Assembly: GCF_002157835.1 (NCBI RefSeq)
Contig: NZ_CP020809.1
Coordinates: forward strand, 62,001-126,000
Source: Mycobacterium dioxanotrophicus
GTDB lineage: Bacteria; Actinomycetota; Actinomycetes; Mycobacteriales; Mycobacteriaceae
Length of the DNA stretch: 64,000 bases
Reading direction: 5' to 3'
Both the position numbers and the translations under genes were made by a program. The notes below the pieces were generated by a model. That model was not told the DNA's origin. It searched no databases and saw nothing but the letters and a program-made list of their open reading frames with translations. Each line of letters opens with the position of its first letter. Positions within the stretch are counted from its first letter, which is position 1. Positions 28,262-38,587 of this stretch are shown one piece after another.

Positions 28262-29436
28262 TGTCGCGGGTCGGAAGCGGTGCGCTTGGCACCGCCCAGC
28301 GGCACTGCTTCACGGTATTGTTGCTGCTCGCGCCGGAGGAAGTCAGGATTCGTTCCCCGCACGTACACGAGGGACATGGTGAGGGCCTGGAGTGCGATGG
28401 CGCCGCCGAGCAGCGTCTGCACAACCGGAGGCAGTGTTGTGGAGGGGATTACGAGTCGCCCCTCCGGTGTGCTATCCGGAGCGATCAGACTGGAGATATC
28501 CTCCGATGCAATCAAAGTGACGTGCAGGCCGATGTGGCCGGCGGCGCGAAGCAGTTTCTCTGCGGTTGCCGCGGCCGCCTCGGGCTCTGGACCACCGGTT
28601 AGTGTGATTGTGAGTGCGCTTTTGCTATCGTGCCCGACCATTTGACCATGTAGAACGTCTTCGACCCCGAATGGGCTGGCAGGGATCCATGCCGCCTCGG
28701 CAAAGTCGAGTGCGAGCTCGCGGGCACTCGGTTCGTCGACCAGACTCCCCGCGCTGATTAAGCGTTCGACGTCCTTCCACGCCGGACCGATGGAAGCAGC
28801 AGCGGCACGCAGTGCCGTCACCGATTGCTGGAGATATGAAGCGACCAGCTCCATATCCAGCAGTTCGCCGTTCAGATGGCTTCCGATCTGGAGGCCCGCG
28901 GCGATCGGCGACGTGTACCCCACCGTGTGGCAATAGCTTTTGTCGCGCATGGGGAGCTGAAGGACCAGATCCGCCAGATCGTGGGCGAAAGACGAAGGCG
29001 CCGCAATGATGACCGCAGTTCGAGCGCCAGTCGCGCGCGCTGCTGCCAAGGCGTTCAGCGTGGAAACCGTCAGTCCGCCGTGTGAAACAGCAATGCAGAC
29101 GCCTCCCTTGCGGGGCGCTCGCGCCTGGTCTTCTGACTCTCGGAATTCGACTCGCCGACCGGTTGAATCTCCAAGTGCGGCGTTCAACGCCACCGTCACG
29201 CCGCGGGCGGCGTGACCGCCAGTCCCGACGCCAACGACCACGACCGGTGCATCGCCCGCTTCTTGTATCCAGCTCGCCACCCCACGTGCGGCTGCATCAA
29301 CCGCTTTGAGGGTGTCTACGACTGTCGCTGGCTGCAAATCGATCATGTCGTCCATAACCCAGGGTGCACCAACGCGGAAATCCGGATAGACCGCAGCGTC
29401 ATACCAGTCTGGCAGGCTTACCGATGTTTGAGTCAC
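28258..29436 (-). CDS. SIS-domain protein (sugar isomerase/deglycase-like)
   Basis: 392 residues with two SIS-type halves. The first carries VVVGVGTGGHAARGVTVAL and CIAVSHGGLTVSTLNAL, which correspond to the sugar-phosphate-binding loops; the second holds PFGVEDVLHGQMVGHD, resembling the isomerase region of GlmS and FrlB-like deglycases. Members isomerise or deglycate sugar phosphates with an amine. It is the first gene of the eight-gene minus-strand unit. No sugar kinase is present in the unit, so any phosphorylation must come from elsewhere. Confidence 0.85.
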   Translation of the reverse strand: MTQTSVSLPDWYDAAVYPDFRVGAPWVMDDMIDLQPATVVDTLKAVDAAARGVASWIQEAGDAPVVVVGVGTGGHAARGVTVALNAALGDSTGRRVEFRESEDQARAPRKGGVCIAVSHGGLTVSTLNALAAARATGARTAVIIAAPSSFAHDLADLVLQLPMRDKSYCHTVGYTSPIAAGLQIGSHLNGELLDMELVASYLQQSVTALRAAAASIGPAWKDVERLISAGSLVDEPSARELALDFAEAAWIPASPFGVEDVLHGQMVGHDSKSALTITLTGGPEPEAAAATAEKLLRAAGHIGLHVTLIASEDISSLIAPDSTPEGRLVIPSTTLPPVVQTLLGGAIALQALTMSLVYVRGTNPDFLRREQQQYREAVPLGGAKRTASDPRH

Positions 29437-29714
29437 TACTTAACCTCGTTTGTAGGGGAACAATACGTTTTGTAGCCTAGCCGGGGTAGCGAATGGGTGC
29501 AACACCTAGGGAAGACCATTGGTCTCGGGGTCCGCGGTGATACGTCGATTGAGAAACCATCCCGCATGGTTTGCTTCGACCCGACGACCAGCTCAAGCTG
29601 ACTCGGTCTCATCCAACGCTGGTCCACCGCTGGCCTGGTCACCCGCTGACAATCGGGCTAGCCATTGGGCCGGCCACCACTGCGAGGCCCGGCCCCGACC
29701 ACAGGAGAGTCACC

Positions 29715-29782
29715 ATGACCCGCCGTCGTCTGCAACGTTGGATATACGCCGCGACCTGCCTCATCATGCTGAGCAGTTTCGG
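29715..29782 (+). pseudogene. N-terminal fragment of a small membrane or secreted protein, cut by Tn copy 1
   Basis: An ATG preceded by CAGGAGAG begins a frame with RRRLQRW followed by a hydrophobic stretch (YAATCLIMLSSFG), which looks like a signal peptide. The native frame ends at the left inverted repeat of the transposon. Beyond that the frame reads transposon sequence. The function is unknown. Confidence 0.55.
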
Positions 29783-29878
29783 GGGGTCGAGGAGCAAAAC
29801 CCGCCCAATCCGGCGCTAAGCGATGAACATCGAGCGGTGACGTCGGCGGCGTGGACCTACAGGTGATTTCATGTCGGC

Positions 29879-32800
29879 ATGACCGATGAGGGCGGCTACG
29901 GCCGGTTCGGGGCGTTGTCCCGTGTTGAGCTGGAACGGTTTTTCTACCTCGATGACGAGGACCGGAAGCTGATCGCTGGTCGGCGTCGTGACTACAACCG
30001 GTTGGGGTTCGCCCTTCAGATCGTGACAGTCCGCCAACTCGGAATGTTTTTGGCTGATCCGCTCGATGCGCCCTGGAGCTGGTCGACTATCTCGCCGAGC
30101 AGTTGGGTATCGAGGACTCCTCGTGTGTGAAGCAGTACACCGAGCGGAAGAAAACCAAACTCGAACACGCTTGGGAGATCCAGCGCGAGTACGGCTTGAG
30201 TTCCTATGCTGAGGTCGAGGCGGAGTTGGCGGCGTGGGTCGCCGATCAGGCGTGGGTCACCGGCGATGGGCCGAAAGCGATATTCGCCAGTGCGGTCGAC
30301 TGGTTACGTGAACATCAGGCGCTGCTTCCCGGTCCCCGCACTCTGGTACGTGTGGTGACCGACGGGCGACAGGCCGCTGATCAGCGGTTGTGGAGTCAGC
30401 TGACCGATCAACTCACTGCTGGTTCTGCTTCGGCGCTACTGGCGTTGCTCGATGTACCCGAGGGCAAACGTCGTGTCAGCGAACTGGAGCGGCTTCGCCG
30501 GGGCGTGTTCCGGACCAGCTCGAAGGGTATGCTCGACGCCCTGGAACGGTTGACCGACCTCATCGGGCTGGGCGGGCAATCACTGGATGTGTCGATGGTT
30601 CCGCAGCGTCGAGTGATCGCACTGGCCACCTACGGGCTATCGAGTAAGGCCCCTACATTGCGGCGCATCGAGCCCGCCGCAATCGCCTGGCGGTGCTGGT
30701 CGCCACGGTGAAAGTGCTGTCGAACAGGGCAACTGATGACGTGCTCGAGTTGTTCGATCTTTTGATGGTCACGAACCTGATGTCGAAGGCCGAACGTGAG
30801 TCACGCGATGAGAAGCTGCGCCGATACCCACGCGTCTCACGTCATGCAGGCAAGCTCTCGGCAGCGGTCAAGATGCTGTTGGAGATGAGTGAGGTCGAGC
30901 CGAACCTCAGCGTCAACATGCTGTGGGATCTGATCGAGAACATCGCGACCAAAAGTGAGCTGCGCGCGTCGGTAGCGGTGATCGACGAGTTGGTGCCGGT
31001 CGATGACGCGGAACTCGATGGGCAGCGCCTGGAAGAGTTGGCGGGACGCTTGGCCACGGTCCGGGTGTTCCTGCCCCGGCTGATGAACACCGTGACGTTC
31101 GGAGCGACCGCGGACGGTGCGGCGGTACTGGCAGCGATGAAGACCCTCGGTGAGCTGATGTCGACGAAGTCGAAACTACCCGCGAGCTGGCTCGATGCCC
31201 GCCAGATCGACCATGATCTCATCGGTGGCGGCTGGAAGAGGCTGGTCTATCGCGATCCTCGGCCACCGGAGACGGTCGACCGCGCCGCCTACACCTTGTG
31301 CCTACTGGAGCAGTTCCATCGACATCTCAAGTATCGCAACATCTTTGCCCGCACTCGACGCGATGGCGTGACCCTCGAGCCCAGCTGCTGGTCGGGCAAG
31401 CATGGGATCGCTCCCGCGAGGCCGGGATGAACGCGTTGAACCTACCGGGCGATCCGGCACCGCTGCTCGCCGAGCATGCCGCCACGATGGACACTGCCTA
31501 CCGTGAGGTCGCCGCGAGGTTGGACAGTGACGGTCCGGCGAGCGTCGGCGAGGACGGGCGTCTCCACCTCGCCTCGCTGAAAGCAGAACCGGACCCGCCG
31601 TCGCTGGTCGATCTACGTCGCCGGGTCCAGACAATGTTGCCCGAGGTCGACCTGCCCGAGCTGGTCTTGGAAGTCATGTCCTGGGTGCCCCGGTTCACCG
31701 AGTCGTTCACCCACGCCTCCGGCAACGGTGCCCGCGTCGCCGATCTCGGATTGTCGGTCGCGGCCGTACTGTGCGCGCACGCGATGAACGTGGGTTTCAC
31801 ACCGGTGACCAGCCCTGGTGTTCACGCGCTGACCCGTGACCGTCTGCACCATGTCGACCAGAACTACGTTCGCGTGGAGACGTTGACTGCGGCCAACGTC
31901 GAGCTGGTAGAGGCCCAGTCCGAGATCGAATTGGCGCAGCTGTGGGGTGGTGGGCTACTCGCCTCGGTGGACGGTATGCGGTTCGTGGTTCCGGTCCGCA
32001 CCATCCACGCGAGACCGAACCCGAAGTACTTCGGCCGTAAGCGCGGGATCACCTGGTTGAACATGCTCAACGACCAGTCCGCCGGGCTGGCGGCCAAGGT
32101 CGTGTCCGGGACGCCCGCGACTCCCTGAACTTCATCGATGTGGTGCAGCTTCAGCAGGGCGGAAAAGCTCCCGACGAGATCGTCACCGACACCGGCTCCT
32201 ACAGCGACATCGTGTTCGGTCTGATGCACCTGATCGGCAAGAGATACCGGCCGCAGTTAGCGAATCTGCCCGATCAGCGGTTATGGCGGTTCGACCGGTC
32301 CGCGGACTACGGGCCACTCAACCAGGCCGCTCGGGTCACATCGACACCGACAAGATCGCCGCGCACTGGGAGGACATGTGCCGAGTTGCAGTGTCGATCA
32401 ACGAGTGTGAGGTCTCCGCTCACGACGTCACCCGGATGATCTCCCGGGACGGGAAACCTACCCCCTTGGGTCAAGCGATCGCCCATTATGGGCGGATCTT
32501 CAAAACCCTGCACATCCTGCGCCTGGCCGACGACGAACCGTACCGCAGGGAAGGCAAGATTCAGGCCAATCTCGGAGAAGGGCGTCACGACCTGGCGCGC
32601 CGGATCTACCACGGAAAGAAGGGGGAGATGACCCGTACCTACTACGAAGGCATGGAAGATCAACTCTCCGCACTGGGGTTGGTGCTCAACTGCACAGTTC
32701 TGTGGAATACGTTATACACCAACCGCGCTCTGGAACAGCTACGCGCGCAGGGCTATCCGGTGCTCGACGCCGACGCGCAGCGACTATCGGCGTTTATCCG

Positions 32801-32900
32801 CACCCACATCGGTATCGACGGCCACTACGCCTTCCACTTACCAGACCTCGGTGGAACACACCGGCCGCTGCGCGATCCCGATGCCCACGAGAGCGATTGA
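29879..32900 (+). pseudogene. tnpA: Tn3-family transposase TnpA, copy 1, five single-base deletions
   Basis: The intact gene, reconstructed from the three copies, is 3027 bases (1008 residues). It has a DUF4158-type N-terminal region and the catalytic domain with VDGMRFVVPVRTIHARPNPKYFG (the first Asp region), VTDTGSYSD (second Asp) and LGEGRHDLARRIYHG near the C-terminus (glutamate region). This copy lacks one base near each of 30074, 30675, 31352, 32115 and 32333, always in a C or G run, compared with at least one other copy. It catalyses replicative transposition and cointegrate formation. Confidence 0.93.
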
Positions 32901-33372
32901 CGGTGCGACTCACTGCGCCGATCACCGCCCTGGCCGACGCGCCGCCGGATCGCTCTCGGCCTGAAAGCGCCGTAGCCCATCGTCGGAGATTCTTGCGTAC
33001 TCGACAAGGCCTCGCACCGACATCTGACCCGACAGCGTCATCAACACCGGCATCGACGCGCCATCCTCGGCCGCATGCGTCAGCCGTGAATGCCGTAGTT
33101 GGTGCAGCGTGTACGGGCCGTCGTCGTAGTGGACGGTGTGGCCTTCGAACATCTCGGCCGCGCGCCGATAAGACAGCCGTGCCCGCCCCGTCGACGAGTC
33201 GACATCGCGTGCAGCCACGGACGATCGGGCTTTTCGGGCGGTGAGGAACAGTGGACCGCTCGTGCGGTCGGCCAGCATCCGCGGCAACAGGCGCGCGGTA
33301 GCGCTCTGCCACGCGACGAGTGAACCACCCTGGGGCTGGTGGAGACTGTGATCTCACCAGGAGAATGCAGAT

Positions 33373-33698
33373 ATGGGTGCACCAAGGAAGTTCGATGCTG
33401 AGACGCGGGAGCGGGCAGTTCGGATGTATCGCGACCGGCTCAAGGAGTACGGCGAGCCGAAAGTAACGGCCCGTAAGCACGTCGGGCTCTGCTCGATATC
33501 AACCCGGCGACGATCCGAAACTGGATCGAGAAGAACGATCCGGCCACCGAGGCACACGGGCCCGTCGCAGGAGTTGACCGCGACGAGGAGTTGAAGGCGC
33601 TACGGCGTGAGAACTCCGAATTGCGAAGAGCCAACGAGATTCTCAAGACAGCGTCAGCGTTTTTCGCAGCGGCGGAGGTCGACCGCCGACTTCGGTGA
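33373..33698 (+). pseudogene. Nested IS3 OrfA, copy 1, one-base deletion
   Basis: The N-terminal helix-turn-helix (KFDAETRERAVRMYRDRL) is intact, then a G is missing near 33484 compared with copies 2 and 3, which shifts the frame. The leucine-zipper end (LRRENSELRRANEILKTA) continues in the other frame. Confidence 0.85.
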
Positions 33699-34633
33699 TC
33701 GTCGAGTACATCGACGAATACCGCCACCTTTTCGGGGTCGACCCGATCTGCACCGTACTCAAAGAGCACGGCATCAAGATCGCCCCGTCCACCTACTACG
33801 CCGCCAAGAAACGCGGCACCGTCTCCGCAGCGGCACTGGAAGAGGCGTACGCCACGAACACCGTTCACGGGTTCTTCGTGGCAAACAGACGCCTCTACGG
33901 AGCCAAGAAAATCTGGCATGCAATGAAACGCGCTGGTCACGAGATCGGCCGCGATCAGGTCGCTCGGTTGATGACGATCTGCGGAGCAGAGGGTGTTGTC
34001 CGCGGACGCCGGCGTACGGTGACCACCGAACGCGATGATCGTGCCCCTCGACATCCGGATCTGATTGCCCGGCAGTGGGGCGCGCCGACTCAACCGGACC
34101 AGTGGTGGGTTGCCGATTTTACTTATTGCTGGACGTTGGTTGGTTTCGTGTACACCTCGTTCGTGGTCGATGTGTTCTCCCGCCGGATTCTCGGGTGGAG
34201 GGTCATGACGACGAAGGCGACGCCGCTGGTGTCGGGTGTACTCGAGCAAGCATTGTTCACACGTCGCCGGTCCGACTTCGCGTTCACTGCAACGGGTTTG
34301 GTCCATCACTCGGACGCGGGTTCCCAGTATACGTCTCTGGCGTTCACCGAGGCGTTGATCGAATCCGGCATCGCTGGATCGATCGGCAGCGTCGGCGACG
34401 CGCTCGACAATGCGTTGATGGAATCGACGATCGGGTTGTACAAGACCGAGCTGATCGACCGGCAGAAGTCGTGGAGCGGGCGCAGCGAGGTCGAGCGCGA
34501 GACGGCTTCCTGGGTGCATTGGTTCAACACCAGCCGCCTGCACTCCTCGATCGGATACCAACCGCCCATCGACTACGAAAACGAGTACCGTCAACAACGC
34601 TCGACAGCCACCTCCGACCGCGACGTGGCTTGA
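33695..34633 (+). CDS. Nested IS3 OrfB transposase, copy 1, intact
   Basis: 312 residues from a GTG that overlaps the OrfA stop (GTGA). The integrase core is complete: VADFTYCWT, HHSDAGSQYTS and DALDNALMESTIGLYKTEL carry the three acidic residues. This is the only one of the three copies whose OrfB is uninterrupted. Confidence 0.9.
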   Translation: MIVEYIDEYRHLFGVDPICTVLKEHGIKIAPSTYYAAKKRGTVSAAALEEAYATNTVHGFFVANRRLYGAKKIWHAMKRAGHEIGRDQVARLMTICGAEGVVRGRRRTVTTERDDRAPRHPDLIARQWGAPTQPDQWWVADFTYCWTLVGFVYTSFVVDVFSRRILGWRVMTTKATPLVSGVLEQALFTRRRSDFAFTATGLVHHSDAGSQYTSLAFTEALIESGIAGSIGSVGDALDNALMESTIGLYKTELIDRQKSWSGRSEVERETASWVHWFNTSRLHSSIGYQPPIDYENEYRQQRSTATSDRDVA

Positions 34634-35279
34634 ACCAGGTCTCCATCAGATCCAGGGTGGTTCAGAGTTCGCGTGCCCCGCCCTTGCGTGTCACCTCCGC
34701 GCAGCGGTTCGCTGTGTCGAGGTCGGGCACATCCAGCATCAACACCTCCTCGGCACGCGCCGCGGATTCGTAGAGCATGTGCCATAACACCTGTTCCCTC
34801 TGGGCCGCATCCGATCCCAAGATCTCGGTGACCCGATCCTTGCTCAACGCCCTACTGGTGTCCGGCGGTGCGGGCCGCGTTCGCAACCGCACTAACGGAT
34901 CGCCGGCCAACCACTGCTGATCGCGCCAATATGCGCACGCCGACCCCAGCGCAGTCAATCGGATGTTAAACGTCTTCGCCGACTTGCCACCCCACACGAA
35001 GGTGAACCAGCCACTGACCCGATCCGGCTCCGAGCCCAGCAACGCCACATTCGTATCCGCCCCGAAGTCGACCACCAACCGATTCAGCGCCGCCGCGTAG
35101 GTTGCGCGGGTGTTCGACACCATAATCGTCGCCAAGTAGATCTGTACTGCATCGGCCAGCCGCACATCACTCGCCGACGTCGACAACCTGTGAACCCGCC
35201 CCATGTCATCAACCTCGAACTACTACCGCGCACAGGTTCTCGAGTCGCCCGACTGGGGCGCATCGACCCGTTATCCGAT

Positions 35280-35304
35280 CGCACATAGTATGACACTATG
35301 TGCG
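35280..35304. other. Candidate recombination site (perfect palindrome), copy 1
   Basis: CGCACATAGT and its exact inverse ACTATGTGCG flank the 5-base spacer ATGAC, between the recombinase start and the right inverted repeat. Tn4430-type transposons place the TnpI core site next to the recombinase gene, so this is the likely crossover site. The match to a known site is by architecture, not sequence. Confidence 0.6.
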
Positions 35305-35348
35305 GTAAATCCTTAGCGCCGGATTGGGCGGGTTTGCTCCTCGACCCC

Positions 35349-35897
35349 CAGTTACAGCTCTCACGTGAGCATCTACGTACGGTCAACAGATGTATTCAAT
35401 CGGGCTCATCTCGCTCCCCTCGAAGGTAGAGGTGAGGCACATGCCGGCCGCGCCTGGCGGCAGGTTGTATCCAATCTGTGCGCTCTAGAGCGATGCAAAG
35501 TTGGGAATCCGCTTGACGGAAGGTGTGACGCAGGCTACATTCCTGTATGCAATGCGGGGCCTGCTATTGATGTGAACTGCGAATATATGGCTCCAGACGA
35601 GACATATGTGCTGTGATTGAATGCAATCATCACGCAGCGCCAGGAGGTGCCACCCATCGCAACGGTTTACGAGCCAACGGGGGAGCGATCGGAGACAAAG
35701 TGGCAGTGGGCTGACGTTTGGAGTTAGCGCTGCTGCCCGGATAAGTCTCCACCTGATGCCCGGTGCCTTTACGGGGGAATGTCAAGTGGCCGACGCAAAA
35801 TGAGGCCCTTGAATAACTCTGCCTGTATTTCGCCTTGCGCAATACGCGGTCTCGAAATTTTCACCAAAGCTGAGAACGGCAACTACGAAAAGGAATT
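35349..35897 (+). other. Region upstream of the lipase gene; no gene recognised
   Basis: About 550 bases, more A/T-rich than the surroundings, with several short frames on each strand and no recognisable product. It contains a good promoter-like sequence at 35513-35541 and a strong ribosome-site-like AGGAGGTG near 35642 followed only by a frame of about 25 codons. It may hold the long leader of the lipase gene or a decayed small gene. Confidence 0.45.
35513..35541 (+). promoter_or_regulatory. Sigma70-type promoter candidate
   Basis: TTGACG and TACATT are separated by 17 bases, close to the consensus -35 and -10 with ideal spacing. Transcription would run toward the lipase gene, leaving a leader of about 350 bases. 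Confidence 0.5.
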
Positions 35898-37232
35898 ATG
35901 CTGATGCCTGGTCACGCCCTACCGCATCCAGTTGCGATGTTGCGTGTGTTTTTGATCTTGTCCCTACCGTTGACTCTGATCTTTTGTATCGGTGGGAGCC
36001 TTCCGCTGGCCAAGGCCGACGAGTCCCACTACGCCGAATTCTACACGCCACCAAGTCCTTTGCCGGGTGATAGCGCGCCGGGAGACCTTATCCGTAGCGA
36101 GCCTTCTCGCCTGGTGTTGGAACCCTCGGGCCAGCTGGGTGCGTTTGTCGCCGACGGCACCCGAATCATGTACACGAGCACCGGGGCCAAGGGAGAATTG
36201 ATCGCGGTGACCGGCACATATTTCGAGCCGCATAATCCGTGGCCAGGAAATGGGCCGAGGCCCCTCATCGCATTCTCCACCATTCCGTATGGACTCGGCG
36301 ATCAGTGCGCTCCGTCTCGAATGTTCAACCAGGGAATGCACGCTTCGGTGGGGAACTCAGGATTTGACCTGATGCTGAACTTTGAGGAGACCTTCATCGC
36401 CACGATGGTCGCCCGTGGTTTTGCCATCGTCGTCACCGACGGAGAAGGGTTGGGGACGCCGGGGATCCCGACGTTCCTGAACCGGTTGTCCGGAGGGCAG
36501 ACGCTGATCGACGCCGCTAGGGCTGCGATGAAGCTGCCCAATACGTCGCTGGACCCGAATGGCCCCGTCGCCTTCTGGGGATACTCGTCCGGTGGCGCCG
36601 CCTCGGCATCGGCCGCCGAACTCGCGCCAACCTACGCTCCGGAACTGAATCTGGTTGGCGCATGGGCCGGCGCCGTGCCTGCCGATCTGTCGTTGATCCT
36701 GCCGTACGCCGACGGATCGATCTTGGTCGGGGCCTTGGGTTATCTGTTGAACGGCATTGCTGCCGCCTACCCTGAGCTGGCGCAACCGCTGAGTACGACC
36801 CTGACACCACGTGGTGTCGAGATGTTCGAACGTAACCAGGTGATGTGTCTGGTGGAAACCATGATGAGTTTCGGGTTACGCCACGCGGCACCGTATTTCA
36901 CCACCAATCCAGCTGAACTGATTGCAGCGGAACCGCTGAAGACGGTCATTGACGCCCAGCGGATCGGCCGCCTCAAGCCCCAGGCGCCGACCTTCATTCT
37001 TGCCAACAGGTGGGATCCGTTTGTGCCCTGGGGTGGTGGCCATCAGCTGGCCCTGGATTGGTGTGCCCAAGGCGCCGACGTGCAGTTCTGGACAAACGAG
37101 CAGCCCCCTTTCCTGAACAAGACGGCGACCAATCACCTGCTGACCTATTGGGTCGACGGGGAGCGCTCGATGCAGTGGGTCGCCGACCGGTTCAACGGTC
37201 TGCCGACCACGCCCAACTGCGGGGCAATCTAA
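35898..37232 (+). CDS. Secretory lipase-family (LIP) alpha/beta hydrolase
   Basis: 444 residues with an N-terminal hydrophobic export signal ending near AKA-DES. The lipase elbow is VAFWGYSSGGAAS, containing Gly-Tyr-Ser-Ser-Gly with the nucleophilic Ser. Downstream, NRWDPFVPWGGGHQLA and TNHLLTYW likely carry the acid and His. The family hydrolyses triacylglycerols and similar esters outside the membrane and is common in mycobacteria and Nocardia. AAGGAATT precedes the ATG. The desaturase gene lies 120 bases downstream in the same direction, which gives a lipid-themed pair trapped between two transposon copies. Confidence 0.92.
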   Translation: MLMPGHALPHPVAMLRVFLILSLPLTLIFCIGGSLPLAKADESHYAEFYTPPSPLPGDSAPGDLIRSEPSRLVLEPSGQLGAFVADGTRIMYTSTGAKGELIAVTGTYFEPHNPWPGNGPRPLIAFSTIPYGLGDQCAPSRMFNQGMHASVGNSGFDLMLNFEETFIATMVARGFAIVVTDGEGLGTPGIPTFLNRLSGGQTLIDAARAAMKLPNTSLDPNGPVAFWGYSSGGAASASAAELAPTYAPELNLVGAWAGAVPADLSLILPYADGSILVGALGYLLNGIAAAYPELAQPLSTTLTPRGVEMFERNQVMCLVETMMSFGLRHAAPYFTTNPAELIAAEPLKTVIDAQRIGRLKPQAPTFILANRWDPFVPWGGGHQLALDWCAQGADVQFWTNEQPPFLNKTATNHLLTYWVDGERSMQWVADRFNGLPTTPNCGAI

Positions 37233-37351
37233 TCGGCACGACCACCGCAGAAGATCGGACGTAAGGAGAATGTCGGCCTTGGCGAGCCTTGCCCGTCTGT
37301 GCGTCGTCGCGAACGAGCTCCACCACTGCGCGCGAATTGCGTTGAGTAGCT

Positions 37352-38587
37352 ATGGCAATCACCGACATACCTGAATACGCCCATCTGAGCGATACAGACC
37401 TCGATGAGTTGGCGGCCGCGCTGGACGCAATCCGGTCCGATATCGAGTCTTCGCGCGGCGCCGATGATCGGGCATACATCAAGCGTGCGATTGCTTTGCA
37501 TAGAATGCTTGAGATTGCGGCAAGGCTGACCATCGGCGTAAGCAAAGGCAAGCTCGGCTGGGTTGTCGGAACGGCAACCCTGGCCGCGGCCAAATGCATC
37601 GAGAACATGGAACTGGGCCACAACATCAGCCACGGCCAATGGGATTGGATGAACGACCCCGAGATCCATTCCACGACCTGGGAGTGGGACATGGCCGGTC
37701 TCACGGCGCACTGGCAGAACTCTCACAACTACCGGCATCACGTCTTCACTAATGTCATCGGCGTAGACGACGATCTCGGCTTCGGAGTCTTCCGGGTGAC
37801 GCGCGACGAGAAGTGGCGGCCGCGTGCCTTGATGCAACCCTTGCGCGCGGTGTTGTTGGCGGTCTTGTTCGAGTGGGGCGTCGCATTGCACGGTTTGTAT
37901 TCGGTGCAAGAGCGGGAGACGACGAGCGCGGGCAAATCCGCTCATAGCAAAGCGCTCGTCCGCAAGATCGTTCGGCAGGTCAGCAAGGACTACGTCGCTT
38001 TTCCCGCGCTGAGTGGCCGCCGGTGGTGGCGCACGCTGGCGGCCAACGTGGTGGCCAACGGACTGCGCAACGTCTGGGCGTACGCGGTCATCGTCTGCGG
38101 TCACTTCGCGGACGGAGCAGAGAAGTTCACCCCGTCAGTGCTGGTGGACGAGACGAAAGCTGGATGGTACCTCCGGCAAATACTGGGGACCGCGAACTTC
38201 CGGGCCGGAAGGGTGATGGCGTTCATGAGCGGAAACCTTTGCTATCAGATCGAGCATCACCTCTATCCCGACCTGCCGAGTAATCGGTATCCCGAGATCG
38301 CCGAGCGAGTGCGCGATGTGTGTGCCTTCTACGACCTGCCCTATACGACAGGTCCGTTGCTTCGTCAGTACATGCTCACCGTGCGCACAATCTGCAAATT
38401 GGCGCTTCCGGACTGGTTTCTTCTCGCTACCTCCGACGACGCTCCTGAGACGGCATCCGAAAGCAGGTTCCGGAACACCCCGCAACGATCGCGCGTCGCA
38501 CGCGTGGGAAACGACATGAGGCGGCGCGGATTGGCGACAGCGATACTCGACAGCAGTCGGCGCGAGGCTGGGAGGCGGCTGGCCTAA
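37352..38587 (+). CDS. Membrane fatty-acid (acyl-CoA) desaturase, DesA3-like
   Basis: 411 residues. Three histidine boxes are visible: ELGHNISHGQW, NSHNYRHHVFTN and QIEHHLYP, which bind the di-iron centre of membrane desaturases. Hydrophobic helices lie between them. The enzyme would insert a double bond into an acyl chain at the cytoplasmic membrane, using electrons from a reductase not encoded nearby. The C-terminal 50 residues after the last box are basic and variable. The pairing with a lipase suggests fatty-acid uptake and remodelling, but no regulator is adjacent. Confidence 0.93.
   Translation: MAITDIPEYAHLSDTDLDELAAALDAIRSDIESSRGADDRAYIKRAIALHRMLEIAARLTIGVSKGKLGWVVGTATLAAAKCIENMELGHNISHGQWDWMNDPEIHSTTWEWDMAGLTAHWQNSHNYRHHVFTNVIGVDDDLGFGVFRVTRDEKWRPRALMQPLRAVLLAVLFEWGVALHGLYSVQERETTSAGKSAHSKALVRKIVRQVSKDYVAFPALSGRRWWRTLAANVVANGLRNVWAYAVIVCGHFADGAEKFTPSVLVDETKAGWYLRQILGTANFRAGRVMAFMSGNLCYQIEHHLYPDLPSNRYPEIAERVRDVCAFYDLPYTTGPLLRQYMLTVRTICKLALPDWFLLATSDDAPETASESRFRNTPQRSRVARVGNDMRRRGLATAILDSSRREAGRRLA

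Larger units (their letters stand above)
33321..34664 (+). mobile_element. IS3-family element nested in the recombinase gene (copy 1)
   Basis: Inverted repeats start TGAACCACCCTGG at both ends, and GAG is duplicated outside (33318-33320 and 34665-34667). The same element occurs at the same position in all three transposon copies, so it entered before the transposon multiplied. Confidence 0.93.
32922..35204 (-). pseudogene. Tyrosine recombinase (TnpI-like), copy 1, split by IS3
   Basis: The gene occupies 34668-35204 (N-terminal 179 residues) and 32922-33320 (C-terminal 132 residues); removing the IS3 element and one GAG duplication gives a continuous 311-residue protein. Catalytic positions seen are Arg in ESAARAEEVL, Lys in VTRKGGAR, His-x-x-Arg in LHQLRHSRLTH, and the Tyr in LVEYARIS. 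The second His position reads SGQ instead of the usual GH. Such recombinases resolve cointegrates in Tn4430-type elements. The insertion separates the Arg and Lys from the Tyr, so it should be inactive. Confidence 0.88.
29783..35348 (+). mobile_element. Tn3-family transposon, copy 1 (5566 bp)
   Basis: Bounded by about 38-bp inverted repeats: GGGGTCGAGGAGCAAAACCC at the left (29783-29820) and its inverse at the right (35312-35348). It contains a Tn3-type transposase, a convergent tyrosine recombinase and a palindromic site near the right end. An IS3 element sits inside the recombinase gene. The bases outside the two ends (TTCGG and CAGTT) do not match, so no 5-bp target duplication exists. Confidence 0.93.

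Noticed and set aside
29879..32900. Programmed frameshifting as the explanation for the broken tnpA frames
   Set aside because: The breaks differ between copies and another copy is continuous at most sites, so they are not a conserved recoding signal.
33321..34664. IS3 genes as the transposon's own resolvase or passenger
   Set aside because: It has its own inverted repeats and a GAG duplication, and it splits the recombinase gene; it is a separate insertion.
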